Source of the DNA: Rhodoferax sp.
GTDB lineage: Bacteria; Pseudomonadota; Gammaproteobacteria; Burkholderiales; Burkholderiaceae_C
Assembly: GCA_013791765.1 (NCBI GenBank)
Contig: VMTC01000036.1
Location: 1 to 59,986, forward strand
Length of the DNA stretch: 59,986 bases
Direction of reading: 5' to 3'
Part shown: piece by piece, positions 36,128 to 45,668 of the stretch
Numbering within the stretch: position 1 is the stretch's first letter
How the letters are laid out: every line of letters begins with the position of its first letter
Program-made: the position numbers and the translations under genes
Notes under the pieces: model-generated
Told to the model about the DNA's origin: nothing
The model's database searches: none
What the model saw: only the letters and a program-made list of their open reading frames with translations

Positions 36128-37675
36128 TTAAGCCGAAAACACCTTGACTGCCTCCACCAATCGCTGCGCCTGGTCGCTCAGGCTGTTGGCCGCGGCACTG
36201 CTTTCTTCCACCATGGCGGCGTTTTGTTGGGTCATCTCGTCAAGCTGCGCCACCGCCTGGCCGACCTGTGAAATGCCCAGCGTCTGCTCCTTGGACGCGG
36301 CTGAAATCTCAGTGATCAGATCGTTCACGCGGCTCACCTGCGCCACCACTTCGGTCATGGTCTGGCCGGCCTGCGCCACCAGGCGGGTACCCGAGCTGAC
36401 CTTGTCGACCGAGTCGTCTATCAGGCCCTTGATTTCCTTGGCCGCTGCGGCCGAGCGCCCGGCCAGGGACCGCACCTCGCTGGCCACCACGGCAAAACCG
36501 CGGCCCTGCTCGCCGGCCCGCGCCGCCTCCACCGCGGCATTGAGCGCCAGGATGTTGGTCTGAAAGGCAATACCGTCAATCACGCTGATGATGTCGGCAA
36601 TCTTGCGGCTGGACGCCGAGATCAGGCCCATGGTTGCCACCACATCGCTCATGGCCTCGCCGCCTTGCGTGGCGACCACGGTGGCCGCGTTGGCAACCTG
36701 GCTGGCCTGTTGCGCAGTGTCGGAGTTCTGGCGCACGGTGGCAGTCTGTTGCTCCATGGCGGCAGCGGTCTGTTCCAGATTGGCCGCCGTTTGCTCGGTG
36801 CGGCTCGACAGATCGTTGTTGGCGGCGGCGATCTCCCGGCTCGCCACCTGCACGCCCGAGACCTGCTCGTACACATCGGCCACCAGGGACTGCAAGTTCA
36901 GGCCCGACTGGTTGACGGCGCGCGCGATCAAACCGAGGTCATCACAGCGGTTGAGGTTCAGGTCTTCGCCGGCTTCACCGCTGGCCACCTGCTGCGCCAC
37001 CCCCAGTATCTTGCGCAGTGGCGACGTAATTTGCGCCTCAATGAACCAGTCGGCCAGCAACAGGCTGGCCGCCACCACGAGCCCGGTCGCCGCCAAGGCG
37101 GCGGCGCCAATGCCGCTGAGCGACAACGTGGTGCCAACCGCCAGCGCCACGCCCGCCAGGGGCAGCCGCACGCGCCAGGCGGTGGGAAGGAGTTGCAGCG
37201 CGCTGGCCCAGCGCATGAAGCCGGTGCGCACGATCAGGCCGCGGTTAAAAGCCAAGCCGCCAGCACTGCCGGCCTTGAAGCGGGCGTAAAGCGTTTGCGC
37301 AGCCTCCACTTCGGCGCGCGCCGGCTTGGTGCGCACCGACAGGTAACCCACCACCTGGCCGTTGCGGCGCATCGGGGCGGCATTGGCGCAGACCCAGTAA
37401 TGGTCGCCGTTCTCGCGCCGGTTTTTCACCAGCGCGCGCCAGGACTCGCCCTCTTGCAGGCTGCGCCACATGTCGGCATAGGCCTCGACCGGCATGTCCG
37501 GATGGCGCACTATGTTGTGCGGCTGGCCCACCAACTCGTCCAGGGAAAAGCCACTGGTGCGAACGAAAGCCGCGTTGGCGTAGCTGATGTGGCTGGCGGT
37601 ATCCGTGGTCGAGAGCAAGGTTTCACCCTCTGGAAACTGGTACTCGCGCTGGGTCACGGGTAGATTGGTTCTCAT
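36128..37675 (-). CDS. Aer-like PAS chemoreceptor (aerotaxis/energy taxis)
   Basis: The 515-residue receptor has an N-terminal PAS domain of Aer type ([20 protein letters not shown]), two adjacent hydrophobic segments (about 160-210), a HAMP-like region and a methyl-accepting signalling domain with the hairpin tip [20 protein letters not shown]. Aer proteins bind FAD in the PAS domain and report redox state. AAGGA lies before the start. There is no CheR-binding pentapeptide at the C-terminus (ends VKVFSA). Confidence 0.9.
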   Translation of the reverse strand: MRTNLPVTQREYQFPEGETLLSTTDTASHISYANAAFVRTSGFSLDELVGQPHNIVRHPDMPVEAYADMWRSLQEGESWRALVKNRRENGDHYWVCANAAPMRRNGQVVGYLSVRTKPARAEVEAAQTLYARFKAGSAGGLAFNRGLIVRTGFMRWASALQLLPTAWRVRLPLAGVALAVGTTLSLSGIGAAALAATGLVVAASLLLADWFIEAQITSPLRKILGVAQQVASGEAGEDLNLNRCDDLGLIARAVNQSGLNLQSLVADVYEQVSGVQVASREIAAANNDLSSRTEQTAANLEQTAAAMEQQTATVRQNSDTAQQASQVANAATVVATQGGEAMSDVVATMGLISASSRKIADIISVIDGIAFQTNILALNAAVEAARAGEQGRGFAVVASEVRSLAGRSAAAAKEIKGLIDDSVDKVSSGTRLVAQAGQTMTEVVAQVSRVNDLITEISAASKEQTLGISQVGQAVAQLDEMTQQNAAMVEESSAAANSLSDQAQRLVEAVKVFSA

Positions 37676-37728
37676 GCGGTTGGTCCTTGGGTCAAGAGTT
37701 GGGGTGAGTCAGTGAAAAGAAACCGCGC

Positions 37729-39519
37729 TTAAAAGCTGGTCCAGTCATCGTCGCTGGCCGCCGCGGAGCTTTTGCTCGTGCTCGTGCTCGTGCTCGTGAG
37801 CCTTGGCGCGGACGCGCGCGCTGGTGCCGGCGGCGGCAAGTTGCTGGCCGGGCGACTCAGGGCGGGGCCTTTTCGCTTTTCAACGCCTTTGAAAGGCAAA
37901 GGCTTCGGGGCGCTGGCGCGCGCCACGGACCGGGTCGGGGCGGCAGGCGCCAGCGCACGGGCCCGCTGACCCTCGCCTGCGGCCAGCTTGAACACCGCCA
38001 CCGTGCCCACCAGCTCCTGCGCCTGGGCCTTGAGGCTGCTGGCGGCTGCGGCCATTTCTTCCACCAGGGCGGCGTTTTGCTGCGTCACCTGATCCATTTG
38101 CACCACCGCCTCGCCCACTTGCGAGACGCCCTGGCTTTGCTCGTTGCTGGCAGCGCTGATCTCGCCCATCAGGTCGGTCACGCGCCGGATGCCGGCCACC
38201 ACCTCGCCCATGGTGACGCCGGCCTGATCCACCAGGGAAGTACCTTGCTCGACCTGCTCGACGCTGGCGTTGATCAGGCGCTTGATCTCCTTGGCCGCCT
38301 CCGCCGAGCGCCCAGCCAGGCTGCGCACCTCGCTGGCCACGACGGCAAAACCGCGTCCCTGCTCCCCGGCGCGCGCCGCTTCCACGGCGGCGTTGAGCGC
38401 CAGGATGTTGGTCTGAAACGCAATGCCGTCGATCACACTGATGATGTCGGAGATCTTCTTGCTCGAATCGTTGATGCCCTTCATGGTGTCCACCACCTGC
38501 GCCACTACCGCGCCGCCCTGCACCGCCACGCTGCTGGCGCTCACGGCGAGTTGGTTGGCCTGGCGTGCGTTGTCGGCGTTTTGCCTGACGGTCGAACTCA
38601 GCTCTTCCATCGAGGCCGCCGTTTGTTCCAGCGCGCTGGCCTGCTGTTCGGTGCGGCTTGAAAGGTCGTGGTTGCCCGCTGCAATTTGGGCGCTGGCGGT
38701 GGCGACACCTTCGGAGCCGTTGCGCACGTCAGAAACAACCCGGGCCAGATTGGTCTGCATCTGTGCCAGCGCAATGAGCACCTGCGCGACTTCGTCTTTG
38801 CCGTCGGGTGTGATGCTTTGGTTGAGATCGCCCTGCGCAATGCCGTTGGAGATATCGACCGCATCGCGCAGCGAACGCGTGACGCTGCGGATCAGGGCGG
38901 CGCCAAACAGCGCAGCGATCAGTACACCGAGCACGATGGAGCCGATGGCCACCATGCGGATGGTCTGGTAGCGGGCGATGGAGGCGTCATACTCCTGCTT
39001 GGCAACATCGAGCTGGAGTTGCATCAAGGCCTCAATATCCGCGCCCACCGTCGTGTAGAGCGGGCGAATCTTCTCGATTGCGATCCGTCTGGCTTCATCG
39101 ATCTCATTGGCGCGCAAGGCTGCCAGCGCCGGGCTCTGGCCTTCTTGCACGAAGCGGGCGCGGTCTTCGCCAAATTTTTTCGCCAGAATCGCTTCATCCG
39201 CCGTTAACGTGGTGGCCATGTAGGCGTCCCACAGCTTGTCAATCGCAGCGGTGTTGGCCTCGACCTCGGCCGTGGCCGGGGTGATGACCTCGGGCGTGGG
39301 CGTGACCAGTGAAGTGGCAATGGCCAACCGGTTGCGCAGCAGCCGGCGCTCGATTTCAGACACCTGCCCGGCCGGTATGAGACGGTCTTCATACACCGTC
39401 TTGAGCGCATCGTTAGCGCGCGCGATGCCAAACAGGCCAATGGCGCCAATGCCGATCAGCATCACTGACAGCAAGCTGATGAGCAGAATCAGGCGCGTGG
39501 AAATTTTGAGATTGTTCAA
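37729..39519 (-). CDS. Methyl-accepting chemotaxis protein with four-helix-bundle sensor
   Basis: The receptor (596 residues from the TTG at 39519, [20 protein letters not shown]) has a 4HB-type periplasmic sensor between TM1 (~10-30) and TM2 (~190-212), HAMP, and a signalling domain with [20 protein letters not shown] Pro/Ala/Ser-rich linker ends in DDDWTSF, which resembles the NWETF CheR/CheB tether. The TTG start is chosen because family members start [10 protein letters not shown] and GGAGAC lies upstream. An ATG at 39567 is an alternative. Confidence 0.88.
   Translation of the reverse strand: MNNLKISTRLILLISLLSVMLIGIGAIGLFGIARANDALKTVYEDRLIPAGQVSEIERRLLRNRLAIATSLVTPTPEVITPATAEVEANTAAIDKLWDAYMATTLTADEAILAKKFGEDRARFVQEGQSPALAALRANEIDEARRIAIEKIRPLYTTVGADIEALMQLQLDVAKQEYDASIARYQTIRMVAIGSIVLGVLIAALFGAALIRSVTRSLRDAVDISNGIAQGDLNQSITPDGKDEVAQVLIALAQMQTNLARVVSDVRNGSEGVATASAQIAAGNHDLSSRTEQQASALEQTAASMEELSSTVRQNADNARQANQLAVSASSVAVQGGAVVAQVVDTMKGINDSSKKISDIISVIDGIAFQTNILALNAAVEAARAGEQGRGFAVVASEVRSLAGRSAEAAKEIKRLINASVEQVEQGTSLVDQAGVTMGEVVAGIRRVTDLMGEISAASNEQSQGVSQVGEAVVQMDQVTQQNAALVEEMAAAASSLKAQAQELVGTVAVFKLAAGEGQRARALAPAAPTRSVARASAPKPLPFKGVEKRKGPALSRPASNLPPPAPARASAPRLTSTSTSTSKSSAAASDDDWTSF
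37772..37798. repeat. Hexanucleotide tandem repeat in the chemoreceptor tail
   Basis: The unit CTCGTG (GTGCTC on the reading frame strand) repeats about four times and encodes alternating Ser-Thr residues (TSTSTSTS) in the linker before the C-terminal DWTSF. Copy changes by slippage would alter linker length without shifting the frame. Confidence 0.7.
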
Positions 39520-39807
39520 GGTGCGTCTCCGTGATGAAAAATGAAGCAGGCAGCGCAGCGCCGGCACAGGTGCACCGGGGCGCGTTGCGCAGGGGGTGTC
39601 AAGCCGGGATGGCCTTGCGCGATTTCAGGCAGTTGGAACACGTGCATCGCAGTCCTTCACGGGGCTGGTTCGTTGTCTTCAAAGACGCGCACACAGGCAC
39701 GCTTGAGGGTTAACAAGGCGTGTTCAAGGCCTCAGGGGCTTGGGCCGCCAGGGGCAGGGGCGGGCCAAGTAACTTACGTTTTGATTCTATATCGACAACT
39801 TTTGACT
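39520..39807. other. Intergenic region upstream of the chemoreceptor gene
   Basis: No gene is recognised. The part next to 39800 is AT-rich and could hold the chemoreceptor promoter (reading leftward). The stretch 39540-39760 is high-GC with open frames that have no family features. Confidence 0.3.
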
Positions 39808-40446
39808 TTAATCAATACGATTGTTACAAAGCAATAAATTTAATTTATCGGCCGCCGCAATGGTCTGCTCGGCCAGCGCCGCCAATTTGCAGCGCTGGCG
39901 CCGCGCCGACTGGCGTAAGAGCTCAAAGGCTTCGCTGCGCTGGCAGTGTTGCTGCATCATGACAATGCCAACGGCCACGCTGATACTGCGTTCGGCATCG
40001 AGCGCGCCCTGCAGTTGCTGGCGCGCCAGCCGCAAATCCTGCAGCTCATTGGCGCGCGCCAGCGCGGTCTCGATGGCCGGCACCAGGTGTGCGATGTCTT
40101 GGGGTTTGACCGCATAGCCCAGGGCGCCGCTGGCGGTGGCTTGGGCCACCAAGTGCAGATCGCTGTAGGCGCTGAGCATCATGAACGGAATGTGCTCAAA
40201 CTCATGCAGGCGTTGCGCCAGTGCCAAGCCACCTGAGCCCGGCATGCGCACATCCAGAATGGCAAGATCCGGGCGGTCGCCGCTGGCCAGCGAAGCTTCG
40301 GCTTCCTCAGCGGACTCGGCGCTGGTGACGGCATAACCGGCCGCCGTGAGGCCGCTGGCCAGCGTGGCGAGCACCAGGCGGTCGTCATCGACCAGCAGCA
40401 GGCGCCGGCCAGGGGTGCTCGGCGCAATGGAGGGGTTGCTTGTCAT
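39808..40446 (-). CDS. ANTAR-domain response regulator
   Basis: The 212-residue protein has a receiver domain with Asp65 (LAILDVRMPG), Lys in VKPQD, a coiled coil and a C-terminal ANTAR RNA-binding domain (AVGIVMMQQHCQRSEAFELL). ANTAR regulators bind paired hairpins in leader RNAs and prevent termination. Its start overlaps the end of the kinase gene to the right as ATGA, so the two form a PdtaS/PdtaR-like pair. Confidence 0.9.
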   Translation of the reverse strand: MTSNPSIAPSTPGRRLLLVDDDRLVLATLASGLTAAGYAVTSAESAEEAEASLASGDRPDLAILDVRMPGSGGLALAQRLHEFEHIPFMMLSAYSDLHLVAQATASGALGYAVKPQDIAHLVPAIETALARANELQDLRLARQQLQGALDAERSISVAVGIVMMQQHCQRSEAFELLRQSARRQRCKLAALAEQTIAAADKLNLLLCNNRID

Positions 40447-42353
40447 GTGAGGATTCTCAAGTCCGGCCCCAGGGTGGGAGGCTCCAGGTGCAAGCAGGTT
40501 ATCACCCGCCCGTCTTGTTGTTCCCTGAGCAGGCGCGCACCTTGGCGCGGCAGCAGCGCCGCCACCAGCTTCAGGCCGTGCGCCTGTTCGGTCGACGTGG
40601 CCGCCTGCGTGAACTGACCGGCGTTGCTGATGCTGATCTGCACCTGGTCGGGGCGCTCGCCTTTGCGCACGTCAATGCGCACCGGCGTCTGGCCGCCGTG
40701 TTTGACGGCGTTCACAATCAGCTCGTTGAGCACCAGGGCCAGCGGCACCGCCTCTTTTTCCACCACCAGGCAGGGCTGCCACCCGGGCGGTATTTCCACC
40801 AACACCGGCGTTTGCCACAGGCCGGCGACCGCGTCGGCAATGGCGCCGGTGAGCTCGCACACCCGCACCTGGGCGCTGTCGGCGCGGCCCTGCAGGCCGT
40901 GGATGACGGCAATGCCCTGCACCTGGCTGATCGCCTGCTGCAGCGGCTCGGCCAGCGCCGGGTGTTGGCGCGCCGACTGGTGCAGCAAACCACTAATGCC
41001 CTGCAGGCTGTTCTTGACGTGGTGATGCACCTCGCGCACCAGGGCGGCGCGCTGGGCTGCCTCGGCCTGTTCGCGCTGACGCTCCTGCAAGGCGCTGTCG
41101 GTGCTGTCGGTCAAGCTGGCGACGTAATGGGTGACACGGCCGCGTGCATCCGTGACCACCGTGGTGCTGACCCGGGCCGGGTAGACCGCGCCATTTTTGC
41201 GACGCTGCCACATCTCGCCATGCCACGTACCGGTGCTGTGAATATCACGCCAGACAGCGTCATAAAACGCGGTGGAATGGCTGCCCTCGGGCCGCAGCAA
41301 CTCAGGCGTCTGCCCCTGGGCCTCTTGCTGCGAGTAGCCAGTGATGCGGGTAAAGGCCTGGTTCACCCGCAAGACGCGCCTGCACGCATCCATCACCACC
41401 AAAGCATCCTGGCATTCAAAGGCAATGGCGGCGATGCGCATCGCCTCTTCGGCCCGATTGCGCTGACTGCTGTCACGGCTCACGCCGATGAAATGCGTCA
41501 GCTGCCCGTACTCGTCGCGCACCGGGGAGATGCTCAGCTCGTTGCAGAAGGTGCTGCCATCCTTGCGGTAGTTGAGTAGTTCACCCGAAAACTCCACTTG
41601 CTTCGTCAGCGCCTGGCGCATCGCGTCCACGGCTTGCGGGTCGGTCAACGGGCCCTGGAGAAAACGGCAATTCAGGCCCAAAATCTCGGCTTCGCGGTAA
41701 CCGGTGATCGCCACGAAGGCGTCATTGACCGAGACGACGCGCTGGTCGGGCGTGGTGATCATCACGCCCTGCGAGACCGCCTTGAGGGCATGGTGGCTCA
41801 CGCGCAGGGTCGCATCGGCCTGCTTGCGCAAGCTGATGTCGCTCAGCACCAGTCGCCAAACCGCTTCGCCATCGCCCTGCGCAGCGACGGCCCTGATCAG
41901 CACCCAAAAGGCAGTGCCGTCGCGCTTGCGCAGACGCAACTCGGCCTCCTGCGGCGCCCCGCCCAGCGCCATCTGCTGCGTCAGTAGGTAGTAGCGATCC
42001 TGGTCAGGCGCGCAGATAAAGCGGGTGATGGGCTGGCGCAGCAATTCGGACCTGGGCAGCCCGAGCATCGCGGCGGTGGTGAGGTTGGCTTGCAGGATCA
42101 AGCCGCCCGCACTGACGGTGCAATAGCCCACGGGCGCCAGGTCATAGAAGTCGAAATAGGTCGTTTGCGAGGCGGCCAGCTCAAGCTTGGTGCGCCGTAG
42201 TTCCTCATTTTGGATTTTCAGGTCATTTTGATGCACGCGCAACGTGTGAATCATGGCCTGCAGCGTGGGTTGCGACGGCTCGTCGCCCTGGCGCGGTATG
42301 GCCTTGGTGCTGGGCGCAGCAGCGGCAGGGGGGGAATCAGGGTCAAGCGGCAT
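40443..42353 (-). CDS. Multi-PAS HisKA_2-type sensor histidine kinase
   Basis: The 636-residue cytoplasmic kinase has an N-terminal helical segment, three PAS/PAC domains (about 70-190, 195-310, 320-430) and a HisKA_2/HATPase module with the H-box REVHHHVKNSLQGISGLLHQ and N-box VLNELIVNAVKHG. No membrane helix is seen. One PAS contains GLNCRFLQGPLTD, the LOV signature with the photoactive cysteine (GxNCRFLQ), so blue-light sensing is possible. It is co-translated with the ANTAR regulator. Confidence 0.88.
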   Translation of the reverse strand: MPLDPDSPPAAAAPSTKAIPRQGDEPSQPTLQAMIHTLRVHQNDLKIQNEELRRTKLELAASQTTYFDFYDLAPVGYCTVSAGGLILQANLTTAAMLGLPRSELLRQPITRFICAPDQDRYYLLTQQMALGGAPQEAELRLRKRDGTAFWVLIRAVAAQGDGEAVWRLVLSDISLRKQADATLRVSHHALKAVSQGVMITTPDQRVVSVNDAFVAITGYREAEILGLNCRFLQGPLTDPQAVDAMRQALTKQVEFSGELLNYRKDGSTFCNELSISPVRDEYGQLTHFIGVSRDSSQRNRAEEAMRIAAIAFECQDALVVMDACRRVLRVNQAFTRITGYSQQEAQGQTPELLRPEGSHSTAFYDAVWRDIHSTGTWHGEMWQRRKNGAVYPARVSTTVVTDARGRVTHYVASLTDSTDSALQERQREQAEAAQRAALVREVHHHVKNSLQGISGLLHQSARQHPALAEPLQQAISQVQGIAVIHGLQGRADSAQVRVCELTGAIADAVAGLWQTPVLVEIPPGWQPCLVVEKEAVPLALVLNELIVNAVKHGGQTPVRIDVRKGERPDQVQISISNAGQFTQAATSTEQAHGLKLVAALLPRQGARLLREQQDGRVITCLHLEPPTLGPDLRILT

Positions 42354-42496
42354 GAGCCTGGATGGTACCCGAGCGGCTGCTGTTGCCGGCCTAGCGCAAG
42401 CTGTGATTCAAAGTGTGTGCGCTTCTGATGAATGGTTCTTTTCAGAAGCACTCAGGTGCTTCTATTGGGTCGGGGCTGATATCACGGTGGTGGGTG

Positions 42497-42587
42497 AATC
42501 AGCCGGGCGATACGCTTTGCTACGTGTCCCGGCGCCCGCTTCGCGTTCTCCTCCTTTACCTTCGCAAAGCGCATCACCCGGCTGATT
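42497..42587. repeat. Palindromic element with 24-bp arms
   Basis: Left arm 42497-42520 and right arm 42564-42587 pair at 22 of 24 positions (the arm begins AATCAGCCGGG and ends CGCTTTGC). A 43-base GC-rich spacer separates them. There is no coding function. It lies in the 515-base gap between the kinase and carboxyltransferase genes. Confidence 0.65.
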
Positions 42588-42725
42588 TTTCCAGCGGTTG
42601 GGTACGCCAACAGGGGAAGTAAAAAATAGCCTGCGTTGGGGTGGCTCGAATTGATGTGCGCCGCTTGCTGCAGAAATTCTGACTTCGACGGCTTCAGGCA
42701 CGGTGATTGGGCGATGCGACCGGGC

Positions 42726-42799
42726 TTTGGGGTGAAAGGCGCGCGCCCACAAGCGCTTGCATACCCCAGCTTCAATCTCGCGCGTGCTTTCACCCCAAA
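42726..42799. repeat. Second palindromic element, ~20-bp arms
   Basis: TTTGGGGTGAAAGGCGCGCG (42726-42745) pairs with the reverse complement of 42779-42799 (TTTGGGGTGAAAGCACGCG). The spacer is ~33 bases. It ends 70 bases before the carboxyltransferase start. Its sequence differs from the palindrome at 42497. Confidence 0.55.
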
Positions 42800-42868
42800 A
42801 CCCCATGCACCCCAGCTGCTGTCACGGGCTTGACCGGCTTGGCCCGGCGTTGGCCGCAAAATCTCCTG

Positions 42869-44809
42869 ATGATTGAAATACGCTCCCCCCTGCAGGCCCA
42901 GATCGTCCAATGGCAGGTGCAAGCCGGTGACCACGTCCGGGCCGGTGACCTGCTGGTGATTCTGGAAGCGATGAAGATGGAGCACGAACTGCGTGCCAGC
43001 GACGGCGGGCGCGTGAGCGAGCTGTTTTTTGTCAATGGCGAGCTCGTGGCAGAAGCCGATGTACTCCTGAAAATAGAGCTACTAACGCAGGAAATACGTG
43101 GGCTAGAGCCTGATTTGGCATATAAAAGTGCTGAGAATGCGCCAGCTTCGGTGCAGCAGCCCACCCAAGGCTTCCAAGGGCCTGCAGCCACAACGGAGGG
43201 GCAAGCCGCAGCCCAAGCCGGCAAAGCGCCACCGGCGCAGGCAGCCCCCGGAGACGCTGCGGCGCGCCCTGACCTGCAACGCCTGCTGGCGCGCCAAGCC
43301 CACACGCTCGATGCCAGTCGCCCTGAGGCTGTCGCCAAGCGCCACGCGCTAGGCTTGCGCACAGCGCGCGAGAACATCGCCGATCTGGTCGATGCCGACT
43401 CCTTCATCGAGTACGGCGCGCTGGCCGTGGCGGCGCAAAGCCGGCGTCGCTCCGAACAAGACCTGATCCAGAACACCCCCGCGGACGGCATGGTCACCGG
43501 CATCGGCAGCATCAATCAAGCGCTGTTTGGCGCCGATCAGAGCCGCGCGGTGGTGCTGGCCTACGACGCCACGGTGCTGGCCGGCACGCAGGGCATCCGC
43601 AACCACCACAAAACCGACCGTATGCTCGGCATTGCGCTGCAGCAAAAGTTGCCCGTGGTGCTGTTCGCCGAAGGCGGCGGCGGACGCCCGGGAGATGTCG
43701 ATATGCCGATCGTGGCAGGGCTGCATGTGGGCACTTTTGCCAGTTTTGCGCGCCTCAATGGCCAGGTACCGGTGCTCGGCATCGTGGCCGGGCGCTGCTT
43801 TGCCGGCAACGCGGCGCTGCTGGGTTGCTGTGACGTGATCATCGCCACGCAAAGCAGCAACATCGGCATGGGCGGCCCGGCGATGGTCGAGGGCGGCGGC
43901 CTGGGCGTGTTCAAACCAGAACAGATTGGCCCCAGTGAGGTGCAACACGGCAATGGCGTGATTGATATTTTGGTGGCCGATGAGCGGGAGGCGGTGGCGG
44001 CGGCGCGGCATTACCTGTCGTTCTTTCAGGGCCGCTCGAAAGAATGGCAGGCGCCAGATGCGCTGGCTTTGCGCGACGTGGTGCCGGAAAACCGCGTGCG
44101 CGTCTATGACACGCGCGCCGCCATCGCAGGGCTGGCCGATGTGGGCAGCGTGCTCTTTTCGCGCGGCGGCTTTGGCCAAGGCATCCACACCGCGCTGGCG
44201 CGAATCGAGGGCCGCCCGGTTGGCATCCTGGCCAACAACCCGCTGCACCTGGGCGGCGCGATTGACGCCGCTGCGGCCGACAAGGCGGCGCGCTTCATGC
44301 AGCTGTGCAACGCGCACGGCCTGGCGCTGATCAGCCTGGTGGACACGCCCGGCTTCATGGTCGGGCCGGACACGGAAGCCCAGGCACAGGTGCGCCATGT
44401 GAGCCGGATGTTCATCGCTGCCGCCCATTTGCGCGTGCCGTTTTTCAGCGTGGTGCTGCGCAAGGGCTACGGCCTGGGTGCAATGGCCATGACCGCCGGC
44501 GGCTTTCACTCGCCGCTGATGACGGTGGCGTGGCCGAGCGGTGAATTTGGCGCGATGGGCCTGGAGGGCGCCGTGCGCCTGGGCTACCGCAAGGAACTTG
44601 AAGCGCTGCCAGAAGGCCCGCAGCGCGAGGCCTTGTTTGAGCAACTGCTGGCCAAGCAGTACGACAACGGCAGCGCCATCCACATGGCAGCCACGCTGGA
44701 AATTGACGCGGTGATTGACCCGGCGCAGACCCGCAACTGGCTGCTGCGCGGGCTGCAGATGCAGGGGCAATTGCCTGGTGCGCAGAACTTGTCTATTGAC
44801 GCCTGGTGA
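42869..44809 (+). CDS. Biotinyl domain-carboxyltransferase fusion (acyl-CoA carboxylase type)
   Basis: The protein of 646 residues starts with a biotinyl-carrier domain (about 1-70) with EAMKMEHE (biotin on Lys36), then a low-complexity linker (about 70-140) and a complete acyl-CoA carboxyltransferase (about 145-645) with GGGGRPGDV, the oxyanion region GRCFAGNAALLGCCD and VDTPGFMVGPDTEAQ. Such enzymes need a biotin carboxylase, which is not encoded nearby. The acyl-CoA substrate is unknown. I start at 42869 where the biotinyl fold begins. The frame is open upstream to 42707, but only through a palindromic element. Confidence 0.85.
   Translation: MIEIRSPLQAQIVQWQVQAGDHVRAGDLLVILEAMKMEHELRASDGGRVSELFFVNGELVAEADVLLKIELLTQEIRGLEPDLAYKSAENAPASVQQPTQGFQGPAATTEGQAAAQAGKAPPAQAAPGDAAARPDLQRLLARQAHTLDASRPEAVAKRHALGLRTARENIADLVDADSFIEYGALAVAAQSRRRSEQDLIQNTPADGMVTGIGSINQALFGADQSRAVVLAYDATVLAGTQGIRNHHKTDRMLGIALQQKLPVVLFAEGGGGRPGDVDMPIVAGLHVGTFASFARLNGQVPVLGIVAGRCFAGNAALLGCCDVIIATQSSNIGMGGPAMVEGGGLGVFKPEQIGPSEVQHGNGVIDILVADEREAVAAARHYLSFFQGRSKEWQAPDALALRDVVPENRVRVYDTRAAIAGLADVGSVLFSRGGFGQGIHTALARIEGRPVGILANNPLHLGGAIDAAAADKAARFMQLCNAHGLALISLVDTPGFMVGPDTEAQAQVRHVSRMFIAAAHLRVPFFSVVLRKGYGLGAMAMTAGGFHSPLMTVAWPSGEFGAMGLEGAVRLGYRKELEALPEGPQREALFEQLLAKQYDNGSAIHMAATLEIDAVIDPAQTRNWLLRGLQMQGQLPGAQNLSIDAW
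43071..43127 (+). repeat. Dispersed short repeat, copy B, inside a coding region
   Basis: AAATAGAGCTACTAACGCAG followed by TACGTGGGCTAGAGCCTGAT and GGCATATAAA has the make-up of the intergenic repeat at 28674. Here it is translated in frame as linker residues ~68-87 (LLTQEIRGLEPDLAY) of the biotinyl-carboxyltransferase fusion. Confidence 0.55.
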
Positions 44810-44930
44810 GCCCTGCCCCTGGCGGCGCCAGTGGGCGGCGCCGGTGCGCCATGTCGCGCAATGCACGACAAACGCGCGACTTGCCGGGTGTGCCGACGAG
44901 CCGCGCGTTGTGCTGCAAAAACCCTAGGGC

Positions 44931-45374
44931 TTAAGCGCGCACCTCATTAACGTACGGCTTTGTTCCATAGTAGTCATGGATGCTCTTCTCCCACGCTGAA
45001 TCGGCCATATTTGGCCAGCTGTCCTGGTCGAACCCTGGCGCGCTTTCGAGACGGTCTTTCTCTACATTGAGCGTGAAGCGTTTGTTCTCGGTATCAAGCG
45101 TCAAGGCAGTCCACGGCACGGCAAAAAGCTTCTCGCCCATACCAAGGAAGCCACCAAAGGACAACACGGCATAGCTCACCCGGCCGGTGCGCATGTCGAG
45201 CATGATTTCTTTGATATCGCCAAGGTCTTCCTCTTTGAGGTTGTAGACATCGTTGCCGATCAGCGTGTCGGCGCCCATCAGCTCAGGACCAGGTCCTTGG
45301 CGCACGAGCGAGCCGGACTCGATGTTGGTGCCGACTTTGTACATACCATAGGGGTCGCGTTCTTCGTAGTTCAT
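44931..45374 (-). CDS. PRC-barrel domain protein
   Basis: The 147-residue protein has a PRC-barrel core (GADTLIGNDVYNLKEEDLGD, then RVSYAVLSFGGFLGMGEKLF) and a charged C-terminal tail. It has no signal peptide. PRC-barrel proteins of this kind are often linked to stress or membrane adaptation; the exact job is unknown. GGAG precedes the ATG. Confidence 0.82.
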   Translation of the reverse strand: MNYEERDPYGMYKVGTNIESGSLVRQGPGPELMGADTLIGNDVYNLKEEDLGDIKEIMLDMRTGRVSYAVLSFGGFLGMGEKLFAVPWTALTLDTENKRFTLNVEKDRLESAPGFDQDSWPNMADSAWEKSIHDYYGTKPYVNEVRA

Positions 45375-45668
45375 GTGAATCTCCAGTTAATAGCCTGTGT
45401 CAAATAGTGACCTAAGTGACGGACCAAATGCCCGAAACTTGGGCGCGAAGATAAACGCACAGCGCGCATTTGTCGGTGCGGCAGCACACAGTCACTTTGA
45501 AAACGAAGTCACATTGCCGCACCAGCAGAAACACGGTGCGCCTGCTCGAAGAACGTGGCGCAAACTTCATCCAAAAGTCGATGAAAACCACCCCGGGCGC
45601 GGATTGTTTGTCACCCCCCGGTTCTCACCCCCGTTGTCACCCAGTGGGATGTGCCTGCGTATCACGCC
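45375..45668. other. Intergenic stretch, no gene recognised
   Basis: A + strand frame is open through here but shows no family features and runs antisense into the cation exporter gene. I see no terminator or promoter that can be defended. Confidence 0.3.

Noticed and set aside
37772-37798. Tandem repeat considered as CRISPR-like
   Set aside because: It is a 6-base microsatellite in a coding region, without spacers.
39802-39815. TTGACTTTAATCAA resembles an FNR/ANR box upstream of a chemoreceptor gene
   Set aside because: It overlaps the 3' end of the ANTAR gene, is ~285 bases from the receptor start, and its spacing to the nearest -10-like sequence does not fit FNR activation.
42707-42868. 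Possible N-terminal extension of the carboxyltransferase fusion
   Set aside because: It translates a palindromic element and has no domain features; the biotinyl fold starts at 42869.
43349-44866. 505-codon minus-strand open frame opposite the carboxyltransferase
   Set aside because: It is His/Arg-rich antisense of a high-GC gene with clear family motifs on the plus strand.
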